Assembly: GCF_937616625.2 (NCBI RefSeq)
Contig: NC_065576.1
Location: 27,574,628-27,638,627, forward strand
Source of the DNA: Mercurialis annua
Lineage: Eukaryota > Streptophyta > Magnoliopsida > Malpighiales > Euphorbiaceae
DNA length: 64,000 nt
Reading direction: 5' to 3'
Numbering within the stretch: position 1 is the stretch's first letter; the number at the start of each line of letters is the position of its first letter. The position numbers and the translations under genes are program-made. A model generated the notes under the pieces. It did not search any database and had not been told where the DNA came from. It saw only the letters and a list, made by a program, of their open reading frames with translations. Shown here piece by piece: positions 47,521 to 58,369 of this stretch.

Positions 47521-49200
47521 GTTTCGTAACGTTTGTAAACGTTTGGCTTTGTTTTGTAATGTTTGTAAACCTTTGGTTTAAATCGCTAAATAGGTGAAAC
47601 ATTTGGTTTTATTTTGTAACGTTTTAAACGTTTGGATTTGTTTCTTAGCGTTTTAAACGATTGGCTTAAATTGGTCGATTTATAAACGTTTACGAAACAA
47701 ATCCAAATGTTTCCCGATTTTAGCGATTGAAGCCAAACGTTTACAAACGTTATGAAAAGAATCCAAGCGTTTCACCTATTTAGCAATTTAAGCCAAATGT
47801 TTACAAACCTTACGAAACAAAACCAAACGTTTAAAAAGGTGAAATGTTTGGATTTATTTCGTAACGTTTGAAACCATTTGGCTTAAATCGCTAAAATGGT
47901 GGAATGTTTGGTTTTATTTCGTAACATTTGTAAACGTTTGGCTTAGATCGATAAAAAGGTGAAACATTTTGGTTTCGTAACATTTGTAATCGTTTGGTTT
48001 GTAAACTTTTCACATTTTTAGCGATTTAAGCCAAACATTTACAAATGTTACGAAACAAATCCAAACGTTTCCCCTTTTTAGCGATTTAAGTCAAACGTTT
48101 ACAAACGTTACGAAACAAAATTACGATAAAATCCAAACGTTTCACCTTTTTAGCGATTTAAACCATGTTTACAGACGTTACAAAGCAAATCCAAATGTTT
48201 GGCTTAAATCGCTTAAAAGGGGAAACGTTTGGATTTGTTCCATAACGTTTGTAAACGTTTGGCTTAACTCGCTAAAAAGGTGAAACGTTTGGATTTGTTT
48301 CGTAACGTTTGGCTTAAATCGCTAAAAAGGCTAAACGTTTGCATTTGTTTCGTAATAATTGTAAACGTTTGGCTTATATTGCAAAAAATGTGAAACGTTT
48401 GGATTTTTTTTGTAACATTTTAAATGTTTGGCTTAAATCGCTAAAATGGGGAAACGTTTGGATTTGTTTCATAACGTTTAAAAAGTTTGGCTGAAATCAC
48501 TAAAATGGGGAAACATATGGATTTGTTTTGTAACGTTTCTAAACGTTTGGTTTAACTCACTAAAAAGGTGAAATGTTTGGTTTTGTTTCGTAATGTTTTA
48601 AACGTTTGGATTTGTTTCATAACGTTTGTAAATGTATGGTTTAAATTGCTAAAACTTGAGAAGTTTGGATTTGTTTCGTAACGTTTTAAACGTTTGGTTT
48701 TATTTCGTAACATTTATAAACGTTCTGTTTAAATCGCTAAAAAGGTGAAACATTTGGATTTGTTTCGTAACGTTTGTAAACGTTTGGCTTAAATAGCTAA
48801 AAATATGAAACGTTTGGATTTGTTTCGTAATGTTTGTAAACCTTTGGCTTAAATCGCTAAAAAGGCGAAACGTTTGGATTTGTTTCGTAACGTTTGGATT
48901 AAATCGTTAAAAATGGGAAACTTTTGGATTTGTTTCGTAACGTTTGTAAATGTTTGGCTTAAATCGCTAAAAGGGGAAACGTTTTGATTGGTTTCGTAAC
49001 GTTTGTAAACGTTTGGCTTAAATCGCTCAAAAGGGAAAACGTTTGGATTTGTTTCGTAACGTTTGTAAACGTTTGGCTTAAATTGCTAAAATGGGGAAAC
49101 GTTTGGATTTGTTTCGTAACTCTTGTAAACGTCTGGCTTAAATCGCAATAAAGTGGAAACCGTTGGATTTGTTTCGTAATGTTTGTAAACGTTTGGCTTT
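47521..49200 (+). repeat. HOR C, copy 2
   Basis: Near-identical copy of 45661-47340, including both inverted segments (47675-47832 and 48006-48200). It is followed by the more diverged third copy. Confidence 0.93.
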
Positions 49201-50205
49201 GTTTTGTAACTTTTGTAAACGTTTGGCTTAAATCGCTAAATAGGTGAAACGTTTGGTTTTGTTTCGTAACGTTTTAAACATTTGGATGTGTTTCGTAGCG
49301 TTTGTAAACGTTTGGTGTAAATCACTCGGTTCATAAACGTTTACGAAACAAATCCAAACGTTTCCCTATTTTAGCGATTGAAGCCAAACGTTTACAAACG
49401 TTACGAAAAGAATCCAAGCGTTTCACCTTTTTATCGATTTAAGCCAAATGTTTAAAAGGTGAAACGTTTGGATTTATTTCGTAACGTTTGAAAACGTTTG
49501 GCTTAAATCGCTAAAATGGTGAAAGGTTTGGTTTTGTTTCGTAACATTTGTAAACGTTTGGCTTAAATCTCTAAAAAGGTGAAACATTTGAATTGGTTTC
49601 GTAACGCTTGTAATCGTTTGGTTTGTAAACGTTTCACATTTTTAGTGATTTAAGCCAAACATTTACAAAAGTTACGAAACAAATCCAAACGTTTCCCCTT
49701 TTTAGCCATTTTAAGCCGAACATTTACAAACGTTACGAAATAAAATTAATAAACAAATCCAATCGTTTCACCTTTTTAGCAATTTAAGCCATGTTTACAG
49801 ACGTTATGAAGCAAATCCAAACGTTTGGCTTAAATCACTTAAAAGGGGAAACGTTTGGATTTGTTCCGTAATGTTTGTAAACGTTTGGCTTAAATCGCTA
49901 AAAAGGTGAAATGTTTGGATTTGTTTCATAACGTTTGTAAACGTTTGGATTAAATCACTAAAAAGGTGAAAAGTTTGCATTTGTTTCGTAATGTTTGTAA
50001 ACGTTTGGCTTAAATCGCAAAAAATGTGAAACATTTGGATTTGTTTTGTAACATTTTAAATGTTTGGCTTAAATCGCTAAAATGGGAAAACGTTTGGATT
50101 TGTTTCATAACGTTTTAAAAGTTTGGCTTAAATAACTAAAATGGGAAAACATATGGATTTGTTTTGTAACGTTTGTAAACGTTTGGTTTAAATCACTAAA
50201 AAGGT
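49201..50205 (+). repeat. HOR C, partial diverged copy 3
   Basis: It resembles the start of HOR C at an offset of about 1650 bp, with inverted segments at about 49330-49453 and 49627-49826, but with many more differences than copies 1 and 2. It is cut off by the gypsy element at about 50205. Confidence 0.82.
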
Positions 50206-50283
50206 TTGAATCGAGAAACATACGAAACGGATTGGAATCGCCCAAAACCTAACTCACGTCCTCTATTGAGAGGAAGCAGCTCA

Positions 50284-50300
50284 TTTTTGCTTCGCAAAAA
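50284..50300. other. Stem-loop conserved in both gypsy LTRs
   Basis: TTTTTGC-TTC-GCAAAAA, a 7-bp perfect stem with a 3-nt loop, present unchanged at 57771-57787 in the other LTR although the flanks differ by several percent. CTCAT/ATGAG extend the symmetry outward imperfectly. Function unknown; an RNA structure in the LTR transcript is one possibility. Confidence 0.6.
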
Positions 50301-50813
50301 TAAAAAATGAGTCTCTGTACTCATTTATCAAACACATACAACATATATATAAGGAAAGGTTAATTTATCATTTTAGCTCAAATTCTTAAATAGTCGTCCG
50401 TACCTTAAACGGAAAAGACTTCCGAATTTTGTGAAAATTTACCCAAAAATCTAATAAAATATCATAAGAATAAAAATATAATTTTTATTCTCATCCGACT
50501 TATGTTTTATCTTTAATAAATCCCAGAAGATTTATTAGGTCCAAATGAGTCCCACTTGACTAAAATTACTATGTCCAAATTCCATAAAACTTTGTCGATA
50601 GCTTCGTCAAATTATTTCGCGAATAATGACACCAAATTTATTCGCTCGGGACTTATATATTATTTTATTTTAATTTGAACTAAGGAATAATACTTAATTA
50701 GTTTATAACTAAAACTAATTAAAATAAAGAATCCAAAGACTAAAGAAAACAATTTTCCTTTCCTTTATCACCACACACACCATCTCACATCTTCTTATCT
50801 TTATTTTTTTATT

Positions 50814-50939
50814 AATATATATATATATACACATATACATATACATATACATATACACACATATATATATATATACACACACATATATATGCACACACAC
50901 ATATATCACATATATATATATGCACACACACATATATAT

Positions 50940-50972
<33 letters not shown>

Positions 50973-51009
50973 AACACACACATATATATATATATACACA
51001 CACACACAC

Positions 51010-51045
<36 letters not shown>

Positions 51046-51050
51046 ATATG
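50814..51050. repeat. (TA)n/(CA)n/(TG)n microsatellite in gypsy LTR
   Basis: About 235 bp of alternating purine-pyrimidine sequence: TA runs, ACATAT motifs, CA runs, then CACACACACATATATATATATGTGTG-type symmetry near 50996-51048. The other LTR has only about 70 bp of TA-rich sequence at the same place. Open frames rich in Val-Cys/Ile-Tyr on the minus strand here are artefacts. Confidence 0.95.
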
Positions 51051-51393
51051 GGTATATATTAACTTATATTTGTTAATAACACGTCGAGACTTCCGAGTTT
51101 GAACATTTTAATTTCGGGGTTTTTTATCCAAAATATTAAACTCTCCAATTAGAATGGTATATTGATATTTTAATAATCAATATATATTTATCTTACGACT
51201 CCAGTCGTATTTCTTATTCTATTAGTCCCGTTCGTATCTCTTTATCAAAATTTAAATCCTTGATTTAAATTTTAAACTTCTATTATTATAATACATAGGG
51301 ATATTTATAAATTAATTTTACGCTTAAATTTAATTTACTTATCCCGACTAATAAAAACTTTACACGTGACTTATAAAAATACGGGGTATTACA

Positions 51394-51410
51394 TTCTCTC
51401 CCCTTTATAT
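51394..51410 (-). other. Gypsy polypurine tract
   Basis: The minus strand reads ATATAAAGGGGAGAGAA directly before TGTAATACCCCG of the 3' LTR. It is preceded by AATTCGAGGACGAATTT, the conserved end of the internal region in plant gypsy elements of this type. Confidence 0.85.
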
Positions 51411-54400
51411 AAATTCGTCCTCGAATTTCTACACTTTTTTTTTTACTTATACAATATTGGAAAATTCAATTCCATGTTCTATGCATCTCACATCATAAAT
51501 ATTATTGTTGTCGTTTGTGGCATAATTGCACAGCTGTGCACTATTGTCAACTTACTACCTTTCTTCTATTCACGTTTCCATCTATTCTTTACTTTTCCTT
51601 ATAAACATTATACTTTCCGTTATTAGTATACAAATGCTTATATCAACATCTCGCAGTTCTCTTCTGACTGTGTCTCATAAGTCTCAATCATTTTCTATCT
51701 TCTCTCATTGTACTTTTACTTATAGGTTTTCAACCTATCACCTAGACTTCTGTTATCCGAAATCTTGGTACTCGTTTACCTGATATATCCCCTTATGTTA
51801 TTTCTCCTTAAGCCTACTTCGGCTACCCGGATCGCTTATCTCGAAGCATCCGTTTACCAAATAAATTTGGTACTCTTATAGTTGGCAATGCGTTCTACAA
51901 CTTTCGTTTAGACTTCGAGTTGAGATTGTTTCTCGAAGTTCTCGGAAATTGACCTCAAAATTGCCTATTCGAGCTAATTTTGAAAGACTACAAGACTGTC
52001 GTCATGGCTATTGTCAAAGCCAATGAACCAAACATTTAAGCCAGTCTTTTTCCAAATATTATTTCATATTCCTATATTTTGACATCCAATCTACAACATT
52101 CATGAAGAGTCGAACTCAATTCGACCTCTTTTCGGTTTCTGAATTCATCGTTGTACTTTTTTTTACATCTTATTACTTTTCCTTTTTGTTGTACTTTTTT
52201 TTATAGACAGTACAAGTTTTGAACTCATCTCAATGATATCAACTTATTACCAAGTTTTACGATATCACCTTTGAACTCACTTTCTCTTTTACTCTTTGAA
52301 CTTTCTAGTTCAATGTTAATTATTAGTTGTACATTTTATAATTTAAGACTTTTGGTCTCATTATAAGATTTTCATATCTTTTAATCGTTTTAGGGTAATA
52401 TTGGTTAAGTATTTTAATTCCTAACCTTACCCTCTTCCTCTGTCTAAACTTCTTGTTCCATAAACAGACTACTCATCCTTTACATTCCGTTATGAATTCT
52501 ATATCTTGTATAGAATGTCTGTTACTCCGTATCAATCTATAGTAACTTGATGTTACAGATTAAATTACTGGGTTCCTCTCACACTAATGATGTGGTCATA
52601 TGGGTTTAAGTGTAGGTTATAACTTAATCATCTCCCATGAAACACCTTCCCAACTTGTTCACAGTCACCGCAAAACTATACTTCTCTCACTAAGTTTCCG
52701 GCATTTCCAAGGTTAATTGTAATCCTTAACCTCTTTCCCGCATCATATTTTCCTTGTTCACAGCTAACAGTTATCATAACTGTATTATAGCTGTTACTAT
52801 CGCATTTAATTAACTGACTATCAACTTTGGCTCCGTTTTCAAAACATTTCACTTTGAAAACAAAATGTTCATTAAACATTTTCCACTTTTAGTCGGCCAT
52901 ACTGCACACATTTCTGGCCCGACATTCAAAATACATGTACATTACATGTATATTCTGTTACCAGCCAGCCTAGACCTCACAGTCATAAGGCTCGGTTCTC
53001 GAAATTTTCATCTTTTGAAATTACTATCTCACTACAGTTTTCAAATTCATTTATATACATATATGGAGCTTATGTTGACAATTCCAAGTTAATTAAAGTT
53101 TATACTTCTTATCGTTGTCACTTGCACTTTTGGCTTACGGCCAAAATTTCACGCAAGTTCCACGACAATATCTTTATTATCGAGCATCGTCTACCTCTCT
53201 GTTCGACGATCGCAACGGCTAAGCCTTAGATAACCGTCTTCCGATTGTCATATCCTAATATCAAACCGATCTAACGGTTCGATCATAAGTTATTGTGGTT
53301 TTGCTACACCCTCCTAGTTTACAGACAACATTTGAAATTCACTCGTCCAATTCACTATCTCCATTTCCTTTGCACCTTGAGAACATCTTTATCTTATGTT
53401 GGTTCAAGGTTTGATATACTTTTTAAGTATATTATTTATTTGTTTTATGATTTGTTAATCATTTTCTTAATGAATATCTGTTAACACGACTTAACAAATC
53501 TGTTAGTCGTTAACATATTCACTGGTCCTCTTTATTCATGCCAGAACTAGTAGTGTATCTACTTGGTTCTGAGATTACTCACACTCTCTTTCATCATCTT
53601 TCTCTTAGATGTTTCATTGTTATTTATCATTTAAGTTCTGAGGTTTACTCCTCTCAGACTTATGAATTTTGGTTTATCTAACCACTCGTATGGATTAAAC
53701 AGATATATCTATTACTGACATCTACTCTGTCTGTAAGACTGATCTCCAATCCGTTTAATTAAACACGTGCGTATGGCTTTGTTCACTTATAGCTACTTGA
53801 AGTCAAACAAACCGAGTCGTGTTCAATTAGATCTTACTCTCTTATCTTAATTGTGACAATTCCTTATTGTCTACTCTCGAACTTTTATTTATCTTAAAAG
53901 TTCACCACTAGACTTATACTAGTCTACACCTGAGTAAGAATATAGATTCTCACTCACTCTGCTCTTCCCGTAATTTCATTAACCTCTAATGTCTTGGTAT
54001 GAAACATTACAATTTAAGTCTTTATTATTAGTTTTTATAATAATAACCATTATTCTTTATCCCCTTTTTTTCCATCAACCTTGTCACTATCACAGAGTTT
54101 TCATTTGAACAAATACAGTTTTGTCTCGCGTACATTGACGCTTAACAATACAAATCAATTTGTTTTGCTTGCAATCCTTTCTTTAAATTTCACTTTTAAA
54201 ACAAATTGTGAATTCTCTAATTCACGATTCAAAACCTTTTTCATACAATTGTGCTTCAGGGTGATGACTTCTCTCATCCCCAAACAATTGCTATTTCAAT
54301 TCACTTTTCTTTGATATACTGATATATCAAGGTATATGATGCATGCACTAGTTAAAATCATTTTATTTATATATGTAATATATAAAATTCAGGTATGCTT

Positions 54401-55493
54401 CTTCTACATTGATTCTTGCAACATGCACCTTTAATGCATCTGAGCACAATTATACGTTCAACTGTACAAACAAAACTTTAACAAGTTTCTTTCAAACTAC
54501 TTCTCTGTGCCATTTCAAGGTTTTCCAAATCCTCACATTAGGCTTTATTGTTCTTTATTTAACATTTATCTTTTATGTTGTTATTCATCATCAGGCTATT
54601 AATTAACAGTTATTATTCATTAGTATGTGTGTGCTTGTGTAAGGATATTCTTTATTTGTACTTTATGTTTCCTAGTTTTAGTACTTCATACTAAAACACA
54701 TAAACGTACTTACTTAAACATTTGACACATATCTAAATGTTACCTGATGATGATTGTCGAGGCGGTATTGCCTCTTGAATCATCAGACCTTCTCCTCGTC
54801 CGCATCGGGGTTTAGTTATTCCTTTTTCCTTTCCCTCCTCGTTGTATAGAGAAAGGGTTGTTCCACTTGGCAGCAGCTCCTCGGCTAATAGCTCCATCGC
54901 TGCTCAATCTACCTGGCTTGTGCAGCCAAACACATCGCTGAGTCAGATTGCTCCGTCAGCAATTCCTCGAACTCTGGATCCAAGCCTCTCACAAATCTCT
55001 CACAAAAACACTTTTTTTTTTCATTTAACAAGTAACACATCATGAACACATAGAACAAAGCACACAACAATTACACATATAGTTCAGAGAAAATTTCGCT
55101 ATTTTCTCGAACAAACGATTCTTCTAAAATCTTTGCCTCGTTCTATATTCGAACGGAATCAACTTCTTTGAATACTGGTCAATTGATTTGACCACTACGT
55201 ACTACTCTAATAGCGCATCTCGAACATAGGAACATTTCACTTGTTTCCTCATTAGCGACGTGTTTCAAACACAATAACATTTCATATGTTACTGATCAAA
55301 CATCACATATACACTACACAGTTATACGGATTTCTACTTATAGGTGAAGGTTTTCAACAACTGAAAACTGATCAAGACATGACTCGAATCCTATGTTGCT
55401 GCAATAGTCTACTAGGAATCCTCACGATTATTAACACATCTTACTTAACAGTATCAACAATAATACATCGGATGGTCGAGTACTTAAAATGTT
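51411..55493 (-). other. Gypsy internal region, non-coding or decayed
   Basis: About 4.1 kb, T-rich on the + strand. I translated parts by eye and found no RT (YxDD), integrase (HHCC/DDE) or protease motif; the longest frames are under about 90 codons. On the minus strand near 54740-54905 a frame of about 53 codons rich in Glu, Arg and Gly (MELLAEELLPSG...) lies 0.6-0.75 kb after the PBS and could be a gag relic, but this is weak. A 9-bp inverted repeat (ATACATGTA at 52931, TACATGTAT at 52943) is present. No host gene is seen. Confidence 0.6.
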
Positions 55494-55505
55494 GCTCTGA
55501 TACCA
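55494..55505 (-). other. Gypsy primer-binding site (tRNA-iMet)
   Basis: The minus strand reads TGGTATCAGAGC, complementary to the 3' end of plant initiator methionine tRNA, 4 nt inside the LTR end GGGTCGTGACA. This fixes the element's orientation and the LTR boundary at 55510. Confidence 0.93.
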
Positions 55506-57393
55506 ACTTTGTCACGACCCGGATTCCACCCTAATCCAAGTCACGACCGGCAATAGGGAATGGGAATGGTTGTTCTGAAACCCGTAGCAAGCCTAGAACC
55601 TCTAGAAATTTTTCGCAAATATTGTTACTGGAACGTACCTCGCGTACGATCCGTTTTCAGAAAACACCGTTAAAACTTTTCCCGTTTAACGCAAAAACAT
55701 TTCTAAAATTATGCATATAAGCGAGATCTGGTTTTCAGAAGTACTAGTTGGATAACCTCGTTATCTCAACCCTCGCTTCCTTCTAAAAACCTGGCATGGT
55801 TGCAATGGAAACCAGGGACTTAAGCCTCGCTTGCCTTAACACACAGGCAGCCCTGTTCCCAGCCACACGCCACTGTTAATATGTTTAATAAAATAGTGCG
55901 GACATCTCTACATCTCGCAACGGTGGTATTAAACATATTAAAATACACAGCGGACCGGTTACATATAGCCGGCGTATATTAAACATACTGTTTTTGACCC
56001 TCACAAAAACACACGAGGCCGACTCGGTAACTAGATACAATATGCCAATAAGCAGCCACCCAGAAGGTATACACATGCACTAGATCCTATCAGAGTATCT
56101 AAGCAGAGGACTAGTAGCACGGCTGTTGACATATTACACTTATACTATTGCAGCATACTAAGAGTACAAAATCCTATGTACATTACCAAAGAAGAGCTTT
56201 CCTGAAGAAGGGATATGGAAGCTCGACTAACCTCAAAGCTCGTTTCCTGATAAATGGGAAACAACAACGGGGTCAGAAATATAAATATTTCTGAGTGAGT
56301 AGACAGTTTACAGATAAATACCAAACTCGCATAATATATATAAGACATTTATATATATAAAATATGACCAATTTATCGATCCAAATGAAACCCTAATTCA
56401 CAACGGTCCTAGCAAACACACTCATCTCACGAGCTTATAGACAACAGAATAAAGACCGTGAACTGAATCACTGCCGTCCAATTTTGTATCTCTGATACCT
56501 GGACCGTAATCAGAAACTGCCTTCGCGGTTTATTCCGCGACCGTAACTGTATTACTGCCGTCTGAGGGTTTACCCGTGAAGTCAGAGCATTTAATTGCCC
56601 AATGACTTACATGACATGCATATCTCTATACCTCGACATAAGTACATCTAGAAATCGGTGTTGGTGATCACGCAACCCTATTGCCGCCCAATAGGTAGCT
56701 CGTTCCAATGGATCTCTCTTGGCTAGTTTATACTACTACGGTTATCGATTTAAAACAGTTGAATACTGATATTCAAAAGTAAACACGAAAACTCACAGTA
56801 ACTCTAAGTTACTACTTAGCACAGCCGTGTGTTTGACAGACTCCCTGGAGTCCCGGTCTGACTGCTAGACAGCTAGTCGGATCATACATACAAAACACAA
56901 ATGACAATACATCAATACCTATTTCTGGTATAAACTTCTAGGTCCTGAAACCTAGGTTTAATATAAAATATAACACATAGCACGTATGGTCTTTTTCTTT
57001 TTAAGAACCATTTGAATCGTTTTCACCTTAAGAAAACATTTAGACTTCGCTCTATAAGTCCTTTTAGGTATAGTAATATCTAATTAAAATCATTTAATAG
57101 TATAGACTTGATTGCCAAAGCAATTCACAGTCGTATACTAATTATTTAGCAACATCATTTGCTAAATCTTTTAAACTGGTTAAACGTCGACTTTAACTCT
57201 TTTAAAGTCCTTTTTAAGCGTTTAACTTTACTTTTAATATCTCATTTTAAAAGTCTTTGACTTAGGTTGAAATACTCTTTTTACTTTCTTTCAAAAGAAG
57301 TTATCGTTATTAAATATTTTACTTCGACGAAACTTCGTCAAACGGATAGGGCAAAAAGCCCCAAAAGAATCCCCCTCCTTCGATGTCGGTCTG

Positions 57394-57464
57394 GTGCACG
57401 TTTGTGCACCCCTGGCTAGTGCACGATCACCAGTGTGCACGGTCATGCATCCTGGATGGTGCAC
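57394..57464. repeat. Cluster of GTGCAC palindromes in gypsy LTR
   Basis: GTGCAC at 57394, 57404, 57419, 57435 and 57459 plus ATGCAT at 57445, inside a locally GC-rich stretch that ends in CCCCGGGGAAATTCAATTCC-type symmetry. The sites are 10-16 bp apart. They may be binding sites or a decayed short tandem repeat. No counterpart survives in the truncated left LTR. Confidence 0.8.
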
Positions 57465-58300
57465 AACCCCGGGGAAATTCAATTCCCGGGGCATTTCGAC
57501 GTAGTCCAATCCCATTTTTCTGCTCCTAACACGTATACACAATCCAATTTATCTAAATTCATATCCAAAACATAAGAATAATACGTATACGTTCGATTCG
57601 ATACGGTAACCGTTTATAAATGAATATATATTTGAAATATATCGAATTTAATACGGGATTAATATCTCGATTACTTGAGTAATTGTTGAAGAAACGGAGT
57701 TAGAACGGACGAAACGGATCAGAATCGCCCAAAACCTAACTCACGTCCTCTGTTGAGAGGAAGCAGCTCATTTTTGCTTCGCAAAAATAAGAAATGAGTC
57801 TCTGTACTCATTTATCAAACACATACAACATATATATAAGGAAAGGTTAATGTATCACTTTAAATCAAACTCTTAAATACTCGTCCGTAGCATAAACGGA
57901 AACGACTTCCGAATTTTGTTAAAATTTACCCAAAAATCTAATAAAATATCATAAGAATCAAAATATAATTTTTATTCTCATCCAACTTATATTTTATTTT
58001 TAATAAATCCCAGAAGATTTATTAGGTCCAAATCAGTCCCACTTGACTAAAATTACTATGTCCAAATTCCATGAAACTTTGACGATAGTTTCGACAAATT
58101 ATTTCGCGAATAATGAGACCAAAATTATTCGCTCAGGACTTATATATTATTTTATTTAAATTTGGAATAAAGAATAATATTTAATTAGTATATAACTAAA
58201 ACTAATTAAAATAAAGAATCCAAGGATTAAAGGAAACAATTTTCCTTCCTTTATCACCACGCACACACTGCCTCACATCTTCTTATCTTTATTTTTTAAT

Positions 58301-58369
58301 TAATATATATATATATATTTAGATATATATATATATATATATATATATTTAGATATATACATATATATT
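58301..58369. repeat. (TA)n microsatellite in right gypsy LTR
   Basis: Two TA runs separated by TTTAGA, in the position equivalent to the longer mixed TA/CA/TG tract of the left LTR. Confidence 0.93.

Larger units (their letters stand above)
15657..50205 (+). repeat. 60-bp satellite array, block 2
   Basis: About 34.5 kb of the same monomer family. 15690-16140 resembles 6780-7260 on the other side of the copia element. 16571-31.6 kb holds HOR B variants; 32-43.7 kb has more diverged monomers with scattered HOR-like echoes (a degenerate HOR A copy at about 38.5-39.6 kb); 43.77 kb onward contains inverted segments and HOR C. Frequent 30-bp half-monomer gains and losses shift the phase. There is no gene; open frames in the block are satellite artefacts with a 20-residue period. 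Confidence 0.97.
50206..51393 (-). repeat. Gypsy 3' LTR, truncated (left copy)
   Basis: It matches 57709-58705 of the right LTR at about 90% by eye, apart from the microsatellite expansion. It ends (in + order) GGGGTATTACA, the LTR start on the minus strand. The part equivalent to 55510-57700 (about 2.2 kb, the LTR 3' portion) is missing: similarity fades at TTGAATCGAGAAAC and the satellite begins at once. Confidence 0.88.

Noticed and set aside
50715..51011. 98-codon frame rich in Tyr, Ile, Val and Cys
   Set aside because: Translation of the TA/CA microsatellite in the gypsy LTR.
51366..55534. Several 60-90 codon frames in the gypsy interior
   Set aside because: Random frames in T-rich sequence on the strand opposite to the element; no motif or family recognised.
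57291..57542. 83-codon minus-strand frame over the GTGCAC cluster
   Set aside because: It lies inside the LTR, with composition explained by the GC-rich palindrome cluster and no recognisable domain.
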